From positions 1-64,000 of the forward strand of contig VCMS01000041.1 of assembly GCA_022539475.1 (NCBI GenBank): a DNA stretch of 64,000 bases. Reading direction: 5' to 3'. This DNA comes from Gracilaria domingensis (Eukaryota > Rhodophyta > Florideophyceae > Gracilariales > Gracilariaceae). Below are positions 10,255-22,448 of this stretch, in pieces (position 1 is the stretch's first letter; every line of letters begins with the position of its first letter). The notes beneath the pieces are model-generated. The model was not told the origin of the DNA and did not search any database. It saw only the letters and a list, made by a program, of their open reading frames with translations. Made by a program: the position numbers and the translations under genes.

Positions 10255-11076
10255 TTGGAGGTTTCAGCTGGGCCTTACACAAGTATTGCCCTTCCTCCTA
10301 CGGGAGTGCACTCTCTGCAACAGGACAGTCTTCCGCTGGCGTTCCGTTTTTCGCGCAACCGGTCAATCGGGTTTTTCACGAGTAGGGGGGGGCTCCTGCT
10401 TTCCCAGACGGGTGGGTCAACTTCCGCCCCACGGCGGTCTGTACCGGGGCAGTGGGAACTGGATCGCTTCCTGCTGTTCCAGGTCCACCGCAGTGTCAAC
10501 GCCGGATATGCGGGCGCGCTGGGCGTCGTATGACGAACCGGACTAACGCGTCGACCCTCGCAGCTAATCCCACAGCCGTTCTTAACGAGACGGGCTCCGT
10601 GGTTTCATGATCCGCAAGGCGTGACCAATCAGTTCCCTGTCGAGGCGTATGCCGATGGCAGTGGTCACGTCCCAGGAGGCGTGCACAGGCATGGATGGAA
10701 CGGGTGGACGTTTGGTTTCGACTGGATTAGCGGAATTACCGTGCCGTACAGAACGCGTCGTCACGCATCGTGGTCAGTCGCACAGACTCGCCCTGAGCGG
10801 GACCCATGCGTTCGCGTAAGCGCACACATGCGCATTGGTTTCGCACGTACTCAGAAGCGCCCGATTCCGGCGAACTTCCAGATCGACGTGGCCTTCTTCC
10901 GAACACATCGGCGAAATCCAATACGTGGAGAGACTCTGCCCGTTGCTCGCCGTGTGGGGAGCGTTACCAGAAAGGTCACCGTTCGACCAGGATCTCCTGT
11001 GCTGGACGTCCGTACCGCTTCTGCGTGCAGAATTTCGATTCTCCCACGGTACGCGGTCAACTACCTTCAAAAATGA
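10255..11076 (+). other. Long open frame with one TGA, protein-like, unassigned
   Basis: The plus strand is open for about 272 codons apart from TGA at 10531-10533. The predicted chain has clustered aromatic residues and alternating hydrophobic stretches (LDRFLLFQV, WTFGFDWISGITVPY, ANFQIDVAFF). These loosely recall the strand pattern of a single jelly-roll capsid domain. It lies antisense to the element 1 reading direction, in the same relative place as the antisense ORF of element 2, but I see no similarity between the two. A chance frame is a real alternative. Confidence 0.2.
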
Positions 11077-12429
11077 TCCGTGCCCGAAACGACGTGCCCG
11101 CTTTCCCGATGGGCGTTTACCTTATCTCCGTATCAAAACCACGAGTCAAACGGATTCGTCCGCGCCACATGCGTGGGAGATATGTTCCTCTCTCCTTTCG
11201 GTGGGCGTCCGTGGAGGTTGCCGTGGCTGTTACGTGGGAAACTCCCCCCTGGTCTCACGTATGTGGGTAGTAGGGCTCGTGAACCAGACCCGTTTACGGG
11301 ATGGTGGAGCGTTGTGCCTCAGGAGTGGAGCGGCGCGGTACCAGCGGTGTATCTCCTCCACGAGGTATATGACCAGTATCGACTGTGGGTTCATTCCCGC
11401 GCTTGCGGCAACTCAGTCCGAGCCTTGGATCTCACTATCCGCTTGGGCGTAATGGAAAACTTCTCGGAAGTGGGTATGCCTCTTGCGAGTGATTGATGGA
11501 GTCGACTGGACCCAGGTTCCTTCCGTTCGCAGAGCGCTGCGCGCCGAAAGGCGATCTTGAGCCATTGGACCGGTTCCGGGTCGCAGGTCCCCACTGTCGG
11601 CGAATTACATCTACTACCGACCCCTGGACAGCGGGTGCCGATTACCACGGCCGGAGGCGGAACTGTCATCGGAATGCGAGCGAGTCATCCCTTTCGGGCA
11701 CCCAACGGTTTCATCATGACTGATGGTTTCATCCTGTCGGGATCAAAACCATGATTGATGAAAGCTGCCCGATGACGTGACGACATGGGCGATGAAGACT
11801 CGCAGCACGCTTCGGTTGGAGGGGGCTACCTGCTTCAGCAGTGGAAGGTCCCCCAAGCGGGTGTCAACTGGCGATTTCGCCGACTCCGGTGAATGTTTCG
11901 CTCTGCGCCTCTGAGCGGCTCCTGGGCCCCGTGAGTGGCTGCCTGTTCCTAGGCCTCGTGGCGGTTATCCTCGGGACTCTCAGCGGAGAATATGTTGCTT
12001 AGCGTCGAGCCTGCCGGATAGGCGTGGCGTCGGCTACGAGGCCGAACGAAAGCTCGAGGTGCGAACCTTGGCGGGTGGACACCTTATGCCAGACGCTGAA
12101 GCAGCGCGAGGGCTTGCCTGATAGCATCAACTATCCTTGTACTAGGCGAGGGTCTGGTATCGATGTAGATGTTCCGACTGTCGAACGCCAGTCTGGCGCG
12201 ACGTGACTCGCGCGCATAGAGATGGCGTCGTGAAACGGAAGGCGCGCAATGTGCGGACAGCGGATCTTGCCGACCAGCAGTAGGATGAACAGCAGGAATC
12301 CGAGTACCTCGGTGCGATTCATCCTCTAGCGGGAGTCCTCTTCCTAGCTGATACGCAATTAACTTTAGGCCGTTGTGTGCTCGCTAGGCGAGCCACAACA
12401 TAGTAACATTGACCAGTTAAACTGTGAAT

Positions 12430-12700
12430 TCTCTGATCTCAAGACTTTTCCTTCTTTCCAAGGTGTATACTTTTCAACTCTCTCTCCTTCCGGGGTGATG
12501 CTTCCTCTTACGAGTGCATTCTTCCTTTTACGAAGTAGCTTTTTCTTCCTGATTAACGAGTGCTTCTTTCTCTTAGAGTTCATCTCCTCTTTACGAGATG
12601 GCTTCTTCTGCTTCTGAGGCTTACTTTTCCTTTCATAGAGTCTTCTTCTCTTGCGAACGCTGCTTCTTTAACTTTCTCTCTTCCTGAGGGCGTTACTATT
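12430..12700. repeat. Pyrimidine-rich block with repeated TTACGAG words
   Basis: On the plus strand this is a run of C/T-rich text in which TTACGAG or close variants recur around 12508, 12529, 12553 and 12590 at irregular 20-40 base spacing. On the minus (element sense) strand it is purine-rich and could act as an extra polypurine tract. It is not a clean tandem array. Confidence 0.35.
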
Positions 12701-15700
12701 GACGAGACGCTTCAACTGTCGCTCTCGATAGAGTGGTAGCCTCCGTGCACCACGCGAGTAGCGGTACAGTACTCCTCTGGAGGTTGTCGCAGCGTTCCTC
12801 GATTGAGTGTGTGGTTCGTAGAAACCGTTCGTGCGCCGGTACGCGATAAGCTTCCTTTCTCCAGGACGTGGTGGTTAACCGAACATTCGCTTTATGTAGA
12901 TTAGCCAGGCAAACGCCGTGTTAAGTACGCCGGCTGGTACTGCACGATCTTCGATCGGGGTAGTGTGCTCCCACGGGTTCGTCCGAGTGCCCGCGACGGC
13001 GGGATAGCCATACCAGCGTAACGCTGGTACTGAACATAGCCCCTTCGGTTCCAACTGTGCCCACTATGAGGTTCGACAACAGGAGAACTCTTTCGAGTAA
13101 ACTCCCCCTGCGGAGCTCTCCTGCGAAGGGTCGTCAAGCGTTGGCCGCGGCGGTGCCGTTACATAGTACACTCAGCGTGCTGTGAGTTCTCCTGACAGCT
13201 TAGGACGGTAAGTTTGTGTCCGCCGCTGAGTGTGCTGCGTTCATGCGGATCCGGTCTTCTGCAAGCAGCTTCGGGCCGCTTCGGCGGGTCCGCGAACGGC
13301 TAGTTCACGCGGGACCGGGTGTGACGACTGGGCTCTCGGTAGTTCCGCCGCTTGACGGTGAAGGGTCGAGGAACGCGGAGGCGGGTGTTTTGCAGCGACC
13401 ACGCGGGTGCACGTGCCCGGTTCACGTGACGACACGCGCGACGTTTCGCGTGGTGGCAGCTGCTCCTAGGTAGCTGGTGGCTGGATGTGGCGCCATTGTG
13501 TGGCTGGGGGCGCTCGGCAGCGCACCCCAAGATTTGTGGTGCGCAAGCGCTCCTGCAGATGCAGTGTGCGTTTTCCTAAATCAGGGCTGTAATCCGTATC
13601 TCAGCGAGCGGTGCGCCGTCATGACTTGGTGAAACGTCATGACGTGCGAACTTGCGACTTCCCAAAGCTGGGTGCAACGGTACACTACCATTACCCGAAC
13701 CGGGGTGCTTGATCTTCGCTTCAGCGAGCGTCTTCTCTTCTTCCTGCTCTGCAGTGTCAACGATACCGGGATCTGCCGTGACTCCTAAGCGCGCCTGCGA
13801 AGGCGGTTTGCGGCGGTCGTCAGCGGCGGAATGCGGCGACTGCGCGTCCGGAAACTCCGTGATACAGTATCCAGCTTCGCTGTAGCCTTGCTCTGCGAGA
13901 AGTCGGGTGTTCTTGATCAACTTCCGGCCTTGCCGTGGAAACTTCGCGAACGAGAGCATGCTCCACGTCCTGCGTCCGTGCGACGATGGGCGGTGTTCCT
14001 GTGACAATTCCCCAGATGGGTGAGCAATACGCAGTATTCCTGGACAACCTTGAGTCCGTTTCGTTGCGTGCGGTGTCTGCTCTGAAGGTCGCGGTCCTGT
14101 CGGGAAGGTTGTGTATCCTCCGCAGAAGTTCTGGCGCGACAGGCGTGCCCGACGGCGGCGCGTCTTCGCGACCTTCAACACGCGACAGCGGGTGATCCTT
14201 CCACCTGACAGTGGTGTCCGTAGCACTACGCTTCGAGCGGTGTCCTGAGGCGACTCTGCCTCTGCTTCATACTTTCCCGTGAATCACGGTGCTGGCGCCG
14301 GTGAGCGACAATCGGGTGACTCACTCTCCGCGACCAAGCGTGAATCTCCTCCCCCTCTAGGTGACGTTACGGGGAGGCGTCATCACGGGTCTGTTTGACG
14401 GTGTAATAGCACGGACCGTGAAACGCGATGTTTCACCAGCGGTGTAGTTCCGATATTCGGCTTGAGACGCGATATATCGGGTACTCTGAGAGACCCTTAG
14501 CAAGGGTTGCGAAGCCCACAGTAGGTGTAAGTGTTTCTGGCGACTGAGAATGTCTCGTTCTGTGGTCTGTCCAGGGCTTCCTGCTGTGAATCTGACAATA
14601 TTTCCGTGTGGCACGGTGGGCCCTGACAAGCGCGATCGCGGGAGAAACGCTCATGAGCGTCGCCAACTTCCAGTACACTAGTGGCCCGGTGATTACACAG
14701 CGCTAAGGATACGCGGTATGGACTCAGCGATGTGGGAGAAGCTTGTGGGGAACGACCGTCTTTTCAGGATGGTAGTGACTTGAACCTTCTGGTGACAAGG
14801 CGTAGGTTATCAGGCGACGCACTTTCAGGTGGCGGTAGTAATGGCTCTCGCGTACTGCCGTGGGCATCTACCAGCGATTCCGCTTGTAAGCGTGTTGTGC
14901 TTTCGCCATTGAACGACCTGCACAGTACCATTGGCGAAATCTGCTTCCATTGCAAGTAGTGAATTCCGTATTGAGTGGTGACGTATCAGCTTTGCTGATG
15001 GTTCAACCGCAAACTGGCGGTGGTCGTCGTGAGGAGCACGAAGCTCAAAGGGGGCGATAAGAACCAGTAGTTACTTCCTGTGATTGCGCTTATATTCATA
15101 GCGCATGAGCGTCCGGTATCCGTGTAGAGATCGGACCAAGGTGTTTCGGGGGTGTTCAACAAGTATAGATAGCCAGGACGTAGACCGCGCGAGGAGCACG
15201 TCGGTTAAAACCGTTCGAGCTTGCCATTGCAGTTGGGGAGATACGTCTCGTGATAGAGATTCTTCACGTCGAGTATCCGATCAGACATCCTGGAAGAAAC
15301 GTGCAGTAAACTGCGGACGCATTATCTGAGAGAGATTTGACCGGGGAGAACGTAGACCATAACCAATAGCGAACGAATGGCCTCCTGCTAACACATGCGT
15401 GCTCGTAATCGACTTACAACGAATCTGTCGGACTAGCATTACTGAATCTATCCGTAATAGAGAGTAAGCAAACCGATTGTCTCGGGAAGTCCCACAGGAG
15501 ACTCGCCGAGTAATATTCGACTGGCAATAAACTCCACGGCGTCCCTTGCGGGGAAAGTGTCTAGTGTTCTTCGCATGGCGACGAGGGCTGTTTACTGCGC
15601 TATCTCTGGACATTCATAACTGTGTACAGCCTTCAGACAGTGGTAGCGAGTCCGTAAGACGCATAACTGCGGGCAGTAGAAATACCAGACGCTGGGTCAG

Positions 15701-18700
15701 TGTACGTGTATAACCGCTTACAACCGGATGGGAAGCATCCGCGAGTGATGCGAGAGATGCAATACTCTTGTTTGTAAGGAGTGAGTGAACCAGACAATCT
15801 GTGGGGTAGAACGAACCACTGTCTGACGAGGTAACCTTGTGTGTTGACCCCAACCGGGATGTTAGTGCAGCCGATCATTAATGTTGGGCAGCGTCATCCT
15901 CGTACAGAACGGGTCCATGATTGGCTGTTCCAGCACCAGCTGCTTCTGGAGTATGGGGAAGAATGTACCGGATTCCGGGTCCTTCACCGTTGCGGACGAG
16001 CAAATCATCACGAGATGTCGTCCGACAGCGCTAGAGATGTCGGTAGTCTATCATCACACCTCTCTCCCATGAGGAAGACAGGGGATATCTTCATCCTCGT
16101 CATCGAGGGGTAAAGCTTCACCTTCCAGTTTTCCCTAGACGTGAAAGGAGCATCCGCTTGGCGTTTAACACCGACGCCTTCTTGATATGGTGACCTCGTA
16201 GTCAAACTCGGCAAGCCGAAGACGCCAAAGCGCATTAAGCGTCCGGAAGGCTCGTGCCTGATATTAACGACGAGCGCCAGGCGGAATGATCCGTATTGGG
16301 ACGGTAATGTGCCACCCGCCATGAAGTATTATGGTCGTAGAGGTCTGCAAAGCCCATACCAATGGGCGAGACACTGCCTTTCTTCGGCATACAGTTGAAA
16401 TTGCGGCTCGGTGCACGTTTGAGTGTGTAAAGAGCAATAGGCCAATGGGGTTTGCGTTCCCCTTCGGGTGTGGTCTGAAAGGAGAGCGCAGCCAATTTCT
16501 GGGTAATGCGCCTCCGAATCCGTATGCCACGGTGTACGGCACCCGTTCTTTCGGGTACGCTAACACGGTGCCGAGTGGTAACTGACCTCTTTTTAAGAGA
16601 GTTTGAGAAGCTCACTTGCGCGGGGGTAAGTTGTCCCCAAAATTTGGACGGGTGTGTCACCTTTCTTAGGATTCGTGTGAGCGTCCTGCGATCTTCGCGA
16701 AGCGAGAAATTGACCGTCTATAAACGTGCATTGCCTTGATAGAAAGGAGCGTAAGCATCTGTCTGTAGTAGTGGGAGGGTTGCCTTCGCCTGTCATATCG
16801 ATAACCGACTTCACGCGGCCTCTCGATCAGGTAAATCCGTTCCTGGACGTATGACATGGCCGTCAGAATTACCGTACTGAGGAATGATGAAACAACTCAC
16901 ATTCCGAATGTTGAGAGTATATTCCAGCATCCGAAAGCGGTCATTATCTCCCGACATGTTCGGGGTGATCGTCAAACTTGTGGTGGGAAAACACTGACGT
17001 GGATGTTCGATGGTATCATACCCATGCACTCACGCCATTTGATGAAGCAGCTAGACAAAATGTCCAGAAGCAATCGGCGTGAAGACGTAGCGCGGGGCAG
17101 TTCGTTAACTCCGACGGCAAATACACGCTAAAGGTAGAGATGAGCGGATCTCCCGGTCCTACGTAACTCGACAGGTAAATGCGAGGTTGTCAGCGCACGA
17201 GTCTGTGCCCGGGCTAACTAGGTACTATCGCCAAGTTGACCCCGAGTTTTGTCATCGACAAGCTATCGGCAGATAGAACAGTAGGCATATCCGCCAAGGG
17301 CGAGTCGATAGTATCGGCCATAATACGAGGTTGATGGGGTAACAGATAGTGGGTTGCTTCCTGACGGGTGACATGTGTTCATTAGCGAGAATATGCACGA
17401 TAGTCGATACAAAAGCGCCAGGATACCCGTCGGGTTGTCGGAGCCAGGTAACAACTGGAGATGCACCACGGTGACGACTAGAGCCGGTTCGTTCGACTGC
17501 TCTAGGCGGCGGAGCATTTTTGTGAATGGGTCATGAAAGCTCCTTTCCTCTCTCGTGTCCGCTGCTTTCGGGGGCCTAGCCATGTAAGAGTATGGGCTGA
17601 GCGCTGCAGTCAAATTCGGCTCTGGTCTCTGGCAGGAGGTCACATACCGGTGTGTCGTAGTTGAAACCTGTGCTCGAGGGAGAACAATCCCAGCATTGGG
17701 TGTACTCCTCGCACATGTTTGCGCGCAACTTCTCAGGGATGTGATACCGTACATGAACCGAGAAGTGTTCAATTCGTTCGTACTCCTGATAGGGTCAATA
17801 CTTGTCATCAACTCGTAGGAACGGTACTAGCATTCCGAGTCATTCGTGTGTTCAAACTCCTGGGACGCCGCGGTGTTCACGCTGTCTGAGGACGCGGTTC
17901 CGACGCAGACGAGCGCGACGATTCTCCCTCCCCCTCCTTAGGGTGAACAACCCGTGCGTTCTTCAGCAAGGCCCGAGCATCTCGGCGGCAGTCACCTTGT
18001 AGGGATAAGCCGCCGTAGGGGCGGTAAGACAGAACCAATTACTTGGTTCTTCAACCAGGTACTGGGGCTTTCTTGCCAACGCTTGGCCAAATAACCGCCG
18101 AAAGGGGTGTCGCTGTTTGATTTGAACAAATCCGTTCGCCACGCGACCTGATATACTTCTAGTATTTAACGAGTTCAATGGTTGAAAAACCGCAAACCTA
18201 CGCGGTGCGCGCAGTAACTCAACCCAAATGGGGATTCTGGCGGATAGAAATTGCACGCGCTACGCGGAGCTTTCGGCGCTCCTTCGGAGGTGAGGAATCT
18301 GTAGACGGAGCGGGTAGTGGTACCAGCTTAGCTGACGCTCGGCGTAAGTGGATTGAGCGACGAACAATCGTAGCAGACAAACCGAACATCTTCATTTCCA
18401 CTTCACGGCGCACAGCGGTCGTATGGCTTGACATATCTGTCGCAGAAGTACACAAGTAAGACACGCTAGATGACAGGGGCAGAGCAGCGAACTTGCAGAG
18501 ATGAATTCTACCTGCTCGTGCGTTACCAATCCTGACAATCAGTGAAACCATTCCAGCCGTTTGTACGGGTTATTGTTTAGCATCTGCCAGTCCATGACGG
18601 TTCCAGAGCGGACTCGACAAACGGGTTCCGACGCGGTAGTAAATGACTCAACAATGGGAAGTTGAGGCCAGCACCTGTATCCAAGACAGAGAGATGACGC

Positions 18701-19825
18701 CCACCATATACCTGGGTGGATAGCCAAGGTCGCAAAATATCTGTAGTTTCGCTTGGCCATTACGCATGACTCGATCCGGGATCGGGGGGGTGAGGGCGGG
18801 GTTGGTTCCTGAACCGTATCCACGGGCGACGTTAACACACAATGTGGTAGAGTCACGTCTAAGACGGTCTGTTTCTCGAATAGGATTTTTGACCTGGAGC
18901 GAGGCGGTGAGCCTCGGCGCCGTAGACCTCCGACCGGGCGCCTCTCGCATTGAAGACTCGTACTCAGTTTAACTGAGTTCCATCCGTTCTACGGGCACGG
19001 GCGTCTGTGGCAGCAGGCATCTCACAATTCCTGTGGACAGCGAAGAACTACCGCAACAGCGGTTGCCGCCAGGCTTGAGAGCCGGTGAAACATTGACTGG
19101 GTTGCGAACCAGAGTGCGTAAGCGACCAATTAAGTGCAGCAGACACCCTACCGGGGGTAACTCAGCCTTCGCACGCGATATGCGGTTACCGGCACTGACG
19201 CCTGTTGGCGGGGGTCAGCGCTTCAAAACGCCACAGAGGAACGTGGCATTTTCCTCATCGAGAGTGTTGCAGTTCGGAGCTGCATGACCGTGGTTGTAAC
19301 ACGTGAAAAACAGATCAGGGGTGGTCTTCCGGAACTCCGTGGGTCTGTGGAACTTCACCGTCGGCGGTCTACCAACCAGGTCGCTTGGTAACGACTCCCT
19401 GAATAGGGGTACTTGAGGACGCGAACGCGTGGACCGGTCTGCGTAAAGAGCAAGCGCATCTTCCGTCTTCGCCGAGGCTTCTGAAGTAGAAGGAGGAGTC
19501 CGTAGTCCGGAATAGAATCCAGGTCACTGTCTGTGGCGAGATGTAAGTTCATGCCAGCATGCGTGGCCAGAAAGAGTCTGCGGTAGCGTGAAGGCTGATG
19601 ACGGACCTGCCTTCGGGTGCAACAGAACTTTGGTTGAACCCGGTATCCGATGCGTGCGCGCAAGGCGTCTCCCTCCGCTGTCGCGTACTGCCACTAAACT
19701 CCAGAAGGTAGTCTTCTTCCGGTCTACCGTCGCTGGCAACTCAGAGTGCGAATAGCCGGATTCAGATCCGTTGATAAACAGGGTACCAGCGCTCGTTCGG
19801 TGAGGGAGTAAACAGTTGCCAAACT

Positions 19826-19975
19826 GGTGGAAATGCCTTATCAAGGCGTACCTGAGTACTCGGTTTCCTACTNGGCTCGTTTGAGGAGTACATTGCACAA
19901 GGTGGAATGCCTTATTCAGGCGTACAAGAGTACTGGTTTCGCGACTGCTCGGGCGTTGTTTCGTCTCCCGCAACG
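19826..19975 (+). repeat. Imperfect 75-bp tandem duplication carrying an N
   Basis: GGTGGAAATGCCTTATCAAGG at 19826 recurs as GGTGGAATGCCTTATTCAGG at 19901, followed in both by GGCGTAC..GAGTACT..GGTTTC. The single ambiguous base at 19873 sits in the first unit. Confidence 0.6.
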
Positions 19976-20764
19976 CGGTGATTGCTTCCTCGATAGAGGT
20001 ATTTATCGCATACGAGCGGCAACAAATACTGCACTGCTTCGGGCCAGCAGGTTGACCCTCCTTCAGAGGCGCGAGTGAACCTCTTACAGAGTTATACCTG
20101 TCTTCAGCGAAGTCACGTAGAAAATACGGTAAAGGCAAGCATAAAGCTTGCTCACTCATGCGAAGGATGTCAGCTTCGCGCACAAGCGTGAAAGAAAGTC
20201 AAGCACGCAGAATGGGAATCCTCCCCAGTGAACAACTGGTTTGCGAAAGGTTAAAGGCATGGCGTTTGATGCAGTCCTTCACCTTACCGTGCACGGGGCG
20301 TCCGGTTCAGACTTGAATCTTCCACAAAACGGTAATCCGGTAAGATAACAACCTTTGAACAAGGGATTCGTCGGCTCCAGTTCCCTCAAACCTGAGGTGG
20401 CTTTCGCCTCCCCCTCCCCCCCCCCCGTTTTCGGGTACCAACAACACCATAGCTGGACGTAGAACTCTGGCGAACGCGTAGGAACGAGCGCGACTTTCAC
20501 GGTCACTTGACGAGCTCGATGAATAAGGAACCGAGCGTAAGCGGTTTGAAATACCAGAAGACTGTGGACGAATCCCGATTCATACTCGTGGGGGGGGAGG
20601 CGGGGGGGGGGGCGACATTCCTCTTCTTAAGAGCGACTCTTCCGGACTTTCGGTCACGTGTACCACGAGACACTCACGCGCAGAGGCGGCAGCAGGGCGT
20701 CATCCTCACGATGGGTGGGCCTCTAACGTCTCAGACGGCAAGGATCGCGAAATGAACTTCGTGT

Positions 20765-21196
20765 TTAACCTCCTCGGTGGACCGGGATATCCTTGAAGAA
20801 ACGCTCCAAGAGGGCAATTAACATCCTTCCGTAAAATACGTAGATCCTCTTGATACACCTCCGTTGAGGGGCTCGTCCTTCAACGAGTGTGTCGACCTCG
20901 GAAACGAGTGCTTCATGAGAACTCCTCATGACAGCAGTCTGAGCCTCAAGCACACGAACTTGAGTCTCCAACTCGTTTACGAGCGCATCCTTCGCCGCGA
21001 CAGCGGGTATAAGACCCTCCAAAGGAGCAGATGAGGGCCCAGCCACTGGGGCGTCAGACGACTTGTCAGGCTGTTTCCGGTTTCCGGGTTTCCTTCCATC
21101 ACCCTGTAGGGGTTCAGGAACAGACCGCAGACGTGGGGGCAAGCCAGAGCCAACGGAGCGAGACTTCGTAGGGCTCGAGCGCTTGCCCGACGCCAT
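20765..21196 (-). CDS. Gag-like N-terminal ORF of element 1
   Basis: A 143-codon ORF with ATG at 21196. It starts with a basic, Ser/Arg/Pro-rich region, then has an alanine/glutamate heptad-like stretch (DALVNELETQVRVLEAQT) that predicts a short coiled coil. This is typical of the N-terminal, oligomerising part of retrotransposon Gag. It sits about 0.4 kb downstream of the primer-binding site on the element's sense strand, the expected place. The retrotrans_gag fold, zinc knuckle and pol are absent, so it looks like a remnant or a short retained gag. Function is inferred from position and composition, not from clear homology. Confidence 0.45.
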   Translation of the reverse strand: MASGKRSSPTKSRSVGSGLPPRLRSVPEPLQGDGRKPGNRKQPDKSSDAPVAGPSSAPLEGLIPAVAAKDALVNELETQVRVLEAQTAVMRSSHEALVSEVDTLVEGRAPQRRCIKRIYVFYGRMLIALLERFFKDIPVHRGG

Positions 21197-21615
21197 CGTC
21201 CACGACGAGATACAACCAGAAAACTGGGAACAGGAAAGCAAAACAACAAATTAACCTCGAATGAGTGTAGCGTCCTCACACGAGTGACGATAACCGACAA
21301 ATCGGACGAACCAACCGTACCAACGGGAACAGCCGTATACGGAATTAGGGCTGATTCGACCAGATTGCTGGGAACAGTAGACAACCCAAACGGGGTTGAC
21401 AACAACCGTACCGACGGGAATCACACACTACGGAAATAGGTAGTGCCACCGGTAGTAAACCGTGTCCAAACAACAACCCAAAATGAGGAAAGCAGTACCA
21501 ACACGACGTCTGTCGGCAAAGCCTTCCAGTAGAAACTGTGTAGTGTATCTCCACGACCAGATACGAACCGGCAAACCGGAAATTGATCAGAAAACCAACT
21601 TGCTGGATCAACGCG

Positions 21616-21635
21616 ACTTCTAAGTCGGGAGACCA
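21616..21635 (-). promoter_or_regulatory. Primer-binding site candidate of element 1
   Basis: ACTTCTAAGTCGGGAGACCA on the plus strand ends in CCA, 5 bases inside the right LTR. The identical 20 bases occur at the equivalent place in element 2 (34346-34365). The minus strand would pair with the 3' end of a tRNA or tRNA fragment ending CCA. Which tRNA cannot be settled by eye. Confidence 0.7.
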
Positions 21636-21640
21636 ATTGT

Positions 21641-22448
21641 TGTGCAAAACCCAGCGATGGGGAAAGACACGCAAAGGCGGTTCAGACCCTCTCTCAAGAG
21701 GCGAGCACAGCAGTAGAGCGCTCCCACGGGTACGACACGGCAATGCCGGGTGTAAGACCGGGGTCGACCCTTCCCAAGTAATGGAGGGAGCGAAGCGGCG
21801 AAGAAGACGCGTCCAGCGGTAGAGAACACACGACACAAGTCGGCAGTAGCGTCACGTGCGTAGCACGCGGTACCCACGAGTGTGGCGATGACACGCGAGA
21901 GCGGTAATAGCCCACGCGAGTGTGTCGAGCCACGAACGGTATGCACCGGTACACCAAGTAGTGCTACCTGTATAACAGGGACAGAAATAAAGAAAACACA
22001 CACAAAGTAAACACGCGAAAGCGGTAGTGGTGTTAATGATGCCGCGAGGCGGATGATGAGCCCTGCACAAGGTGCCGACTCTCCGGGAGGAGGATATCGG
22101 TCACCAAGGGTGAAACATCAGAGCCGAACACTCGGTTGGTTCGTTTACTTCCCCGACAATGGGTGCAGCTCAACCTACTAAGCAGTGTAGAGTGCCAACC
22201 CACTGTCAAGCGGTGTAGCGAAAATATCTAGAATAAACATCTAAAATACCCCAACTAATGGGTGCAAACTTCCCACACGTGTGTGACCCACCGGCTAAGC
22301 CGTGCGCCTCATAACACTAATTCTAATATTAAGTATACCCAAGAATGGGCTGATCTCACCAGTTACTCATACTGTGTGCCACCACCTCCCGGCATCGCCG
22401 TGCATGTTATGAATCGCATCAGCGAAGGAGTCCCGCAATCGCGTTGCA
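21641..22448 (-). repeat. LTR of element 1 (right, 5' LTR)
   Basis: 808 bases aligning with 9122-9933. Short indels relative to the left copy include GTAGTGGTG versus GTAGTGTG and CACACGTGTG versus CACCGTGTG. The last bases, GCGTTGCA, abut an open gag-protease frame that runs on to the right. Confidence 0.85.

Larger units (their letters stand above)
9934..20764. other. Interior of element 1 without recognisable genes
   Basis: About 10.8 kb with balanced composition and no domain I can name on either strand. Many frames of 60-110 codons occur, roughly as expected by chance. The longer ones are 10255-11076 (+, one TGA), 10835-11452 (+), 13576-14226 (-), 17263-17811 (-) and 19524-20183 (-). 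The plus-strand frames at 16856-17131, 18178-18459 and 19033-19287 look protein-like but match nothing I know. A pyrimidine-rich block with recurring TTACGAG words lies at 12430-12700. C- and G-rich runs lie at 20401-20427 and 20589-20613. A single ambiguous base (N) is at 19873. Confidence 0.5.
9122..22448 (-). mobile_element. LTR element 1: 13.3 kb, nearly noncoding (LARD-like)
   Basis: Two long direct repeats of about 0.81 kb enclose an 11.7-kb interior. Read on the minus strand, each repeat starts TGCAACGCG and ends in GCACA. A primer-binding-site candidate ending in CCA lies inside the right repeat, and a short purine stretch flanks the left one, so the element reads right to left. Only a short gag-like ORF (20765-21196) is recognisable; no protease, RT or integrase was found. 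Size plus missing pol fit a large retrotransposon derivative mobilised in trans. No target-site duplication matches: 5 bases left of the element read CCATG, right of it CTACA. Recombination between copies, or wrong end assignment, is therefore possible. Confidence 0.7.

Noticed and set aside
10835-11452. 205-codon plus frame in element 1
   Set aside because: It overlaps other frames equally open, has no motif, and such lengths are only mildly unusual in 11 kb over six frames.
13576-14226. 216-codon minus frame in element 1
   Set aside because: Low similarity to anything, no domain, no supporting signals; kept only as part of the unassigned interior.
21616-21635. Anticodon arm of tRNA-Arg(UCU) as primer match
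   Set aside because: CTTCTAA would fit an anticodon loop, but the flanking bases do not pair as a 5-bp anticodon stem in either element, so the assignment is not supported.
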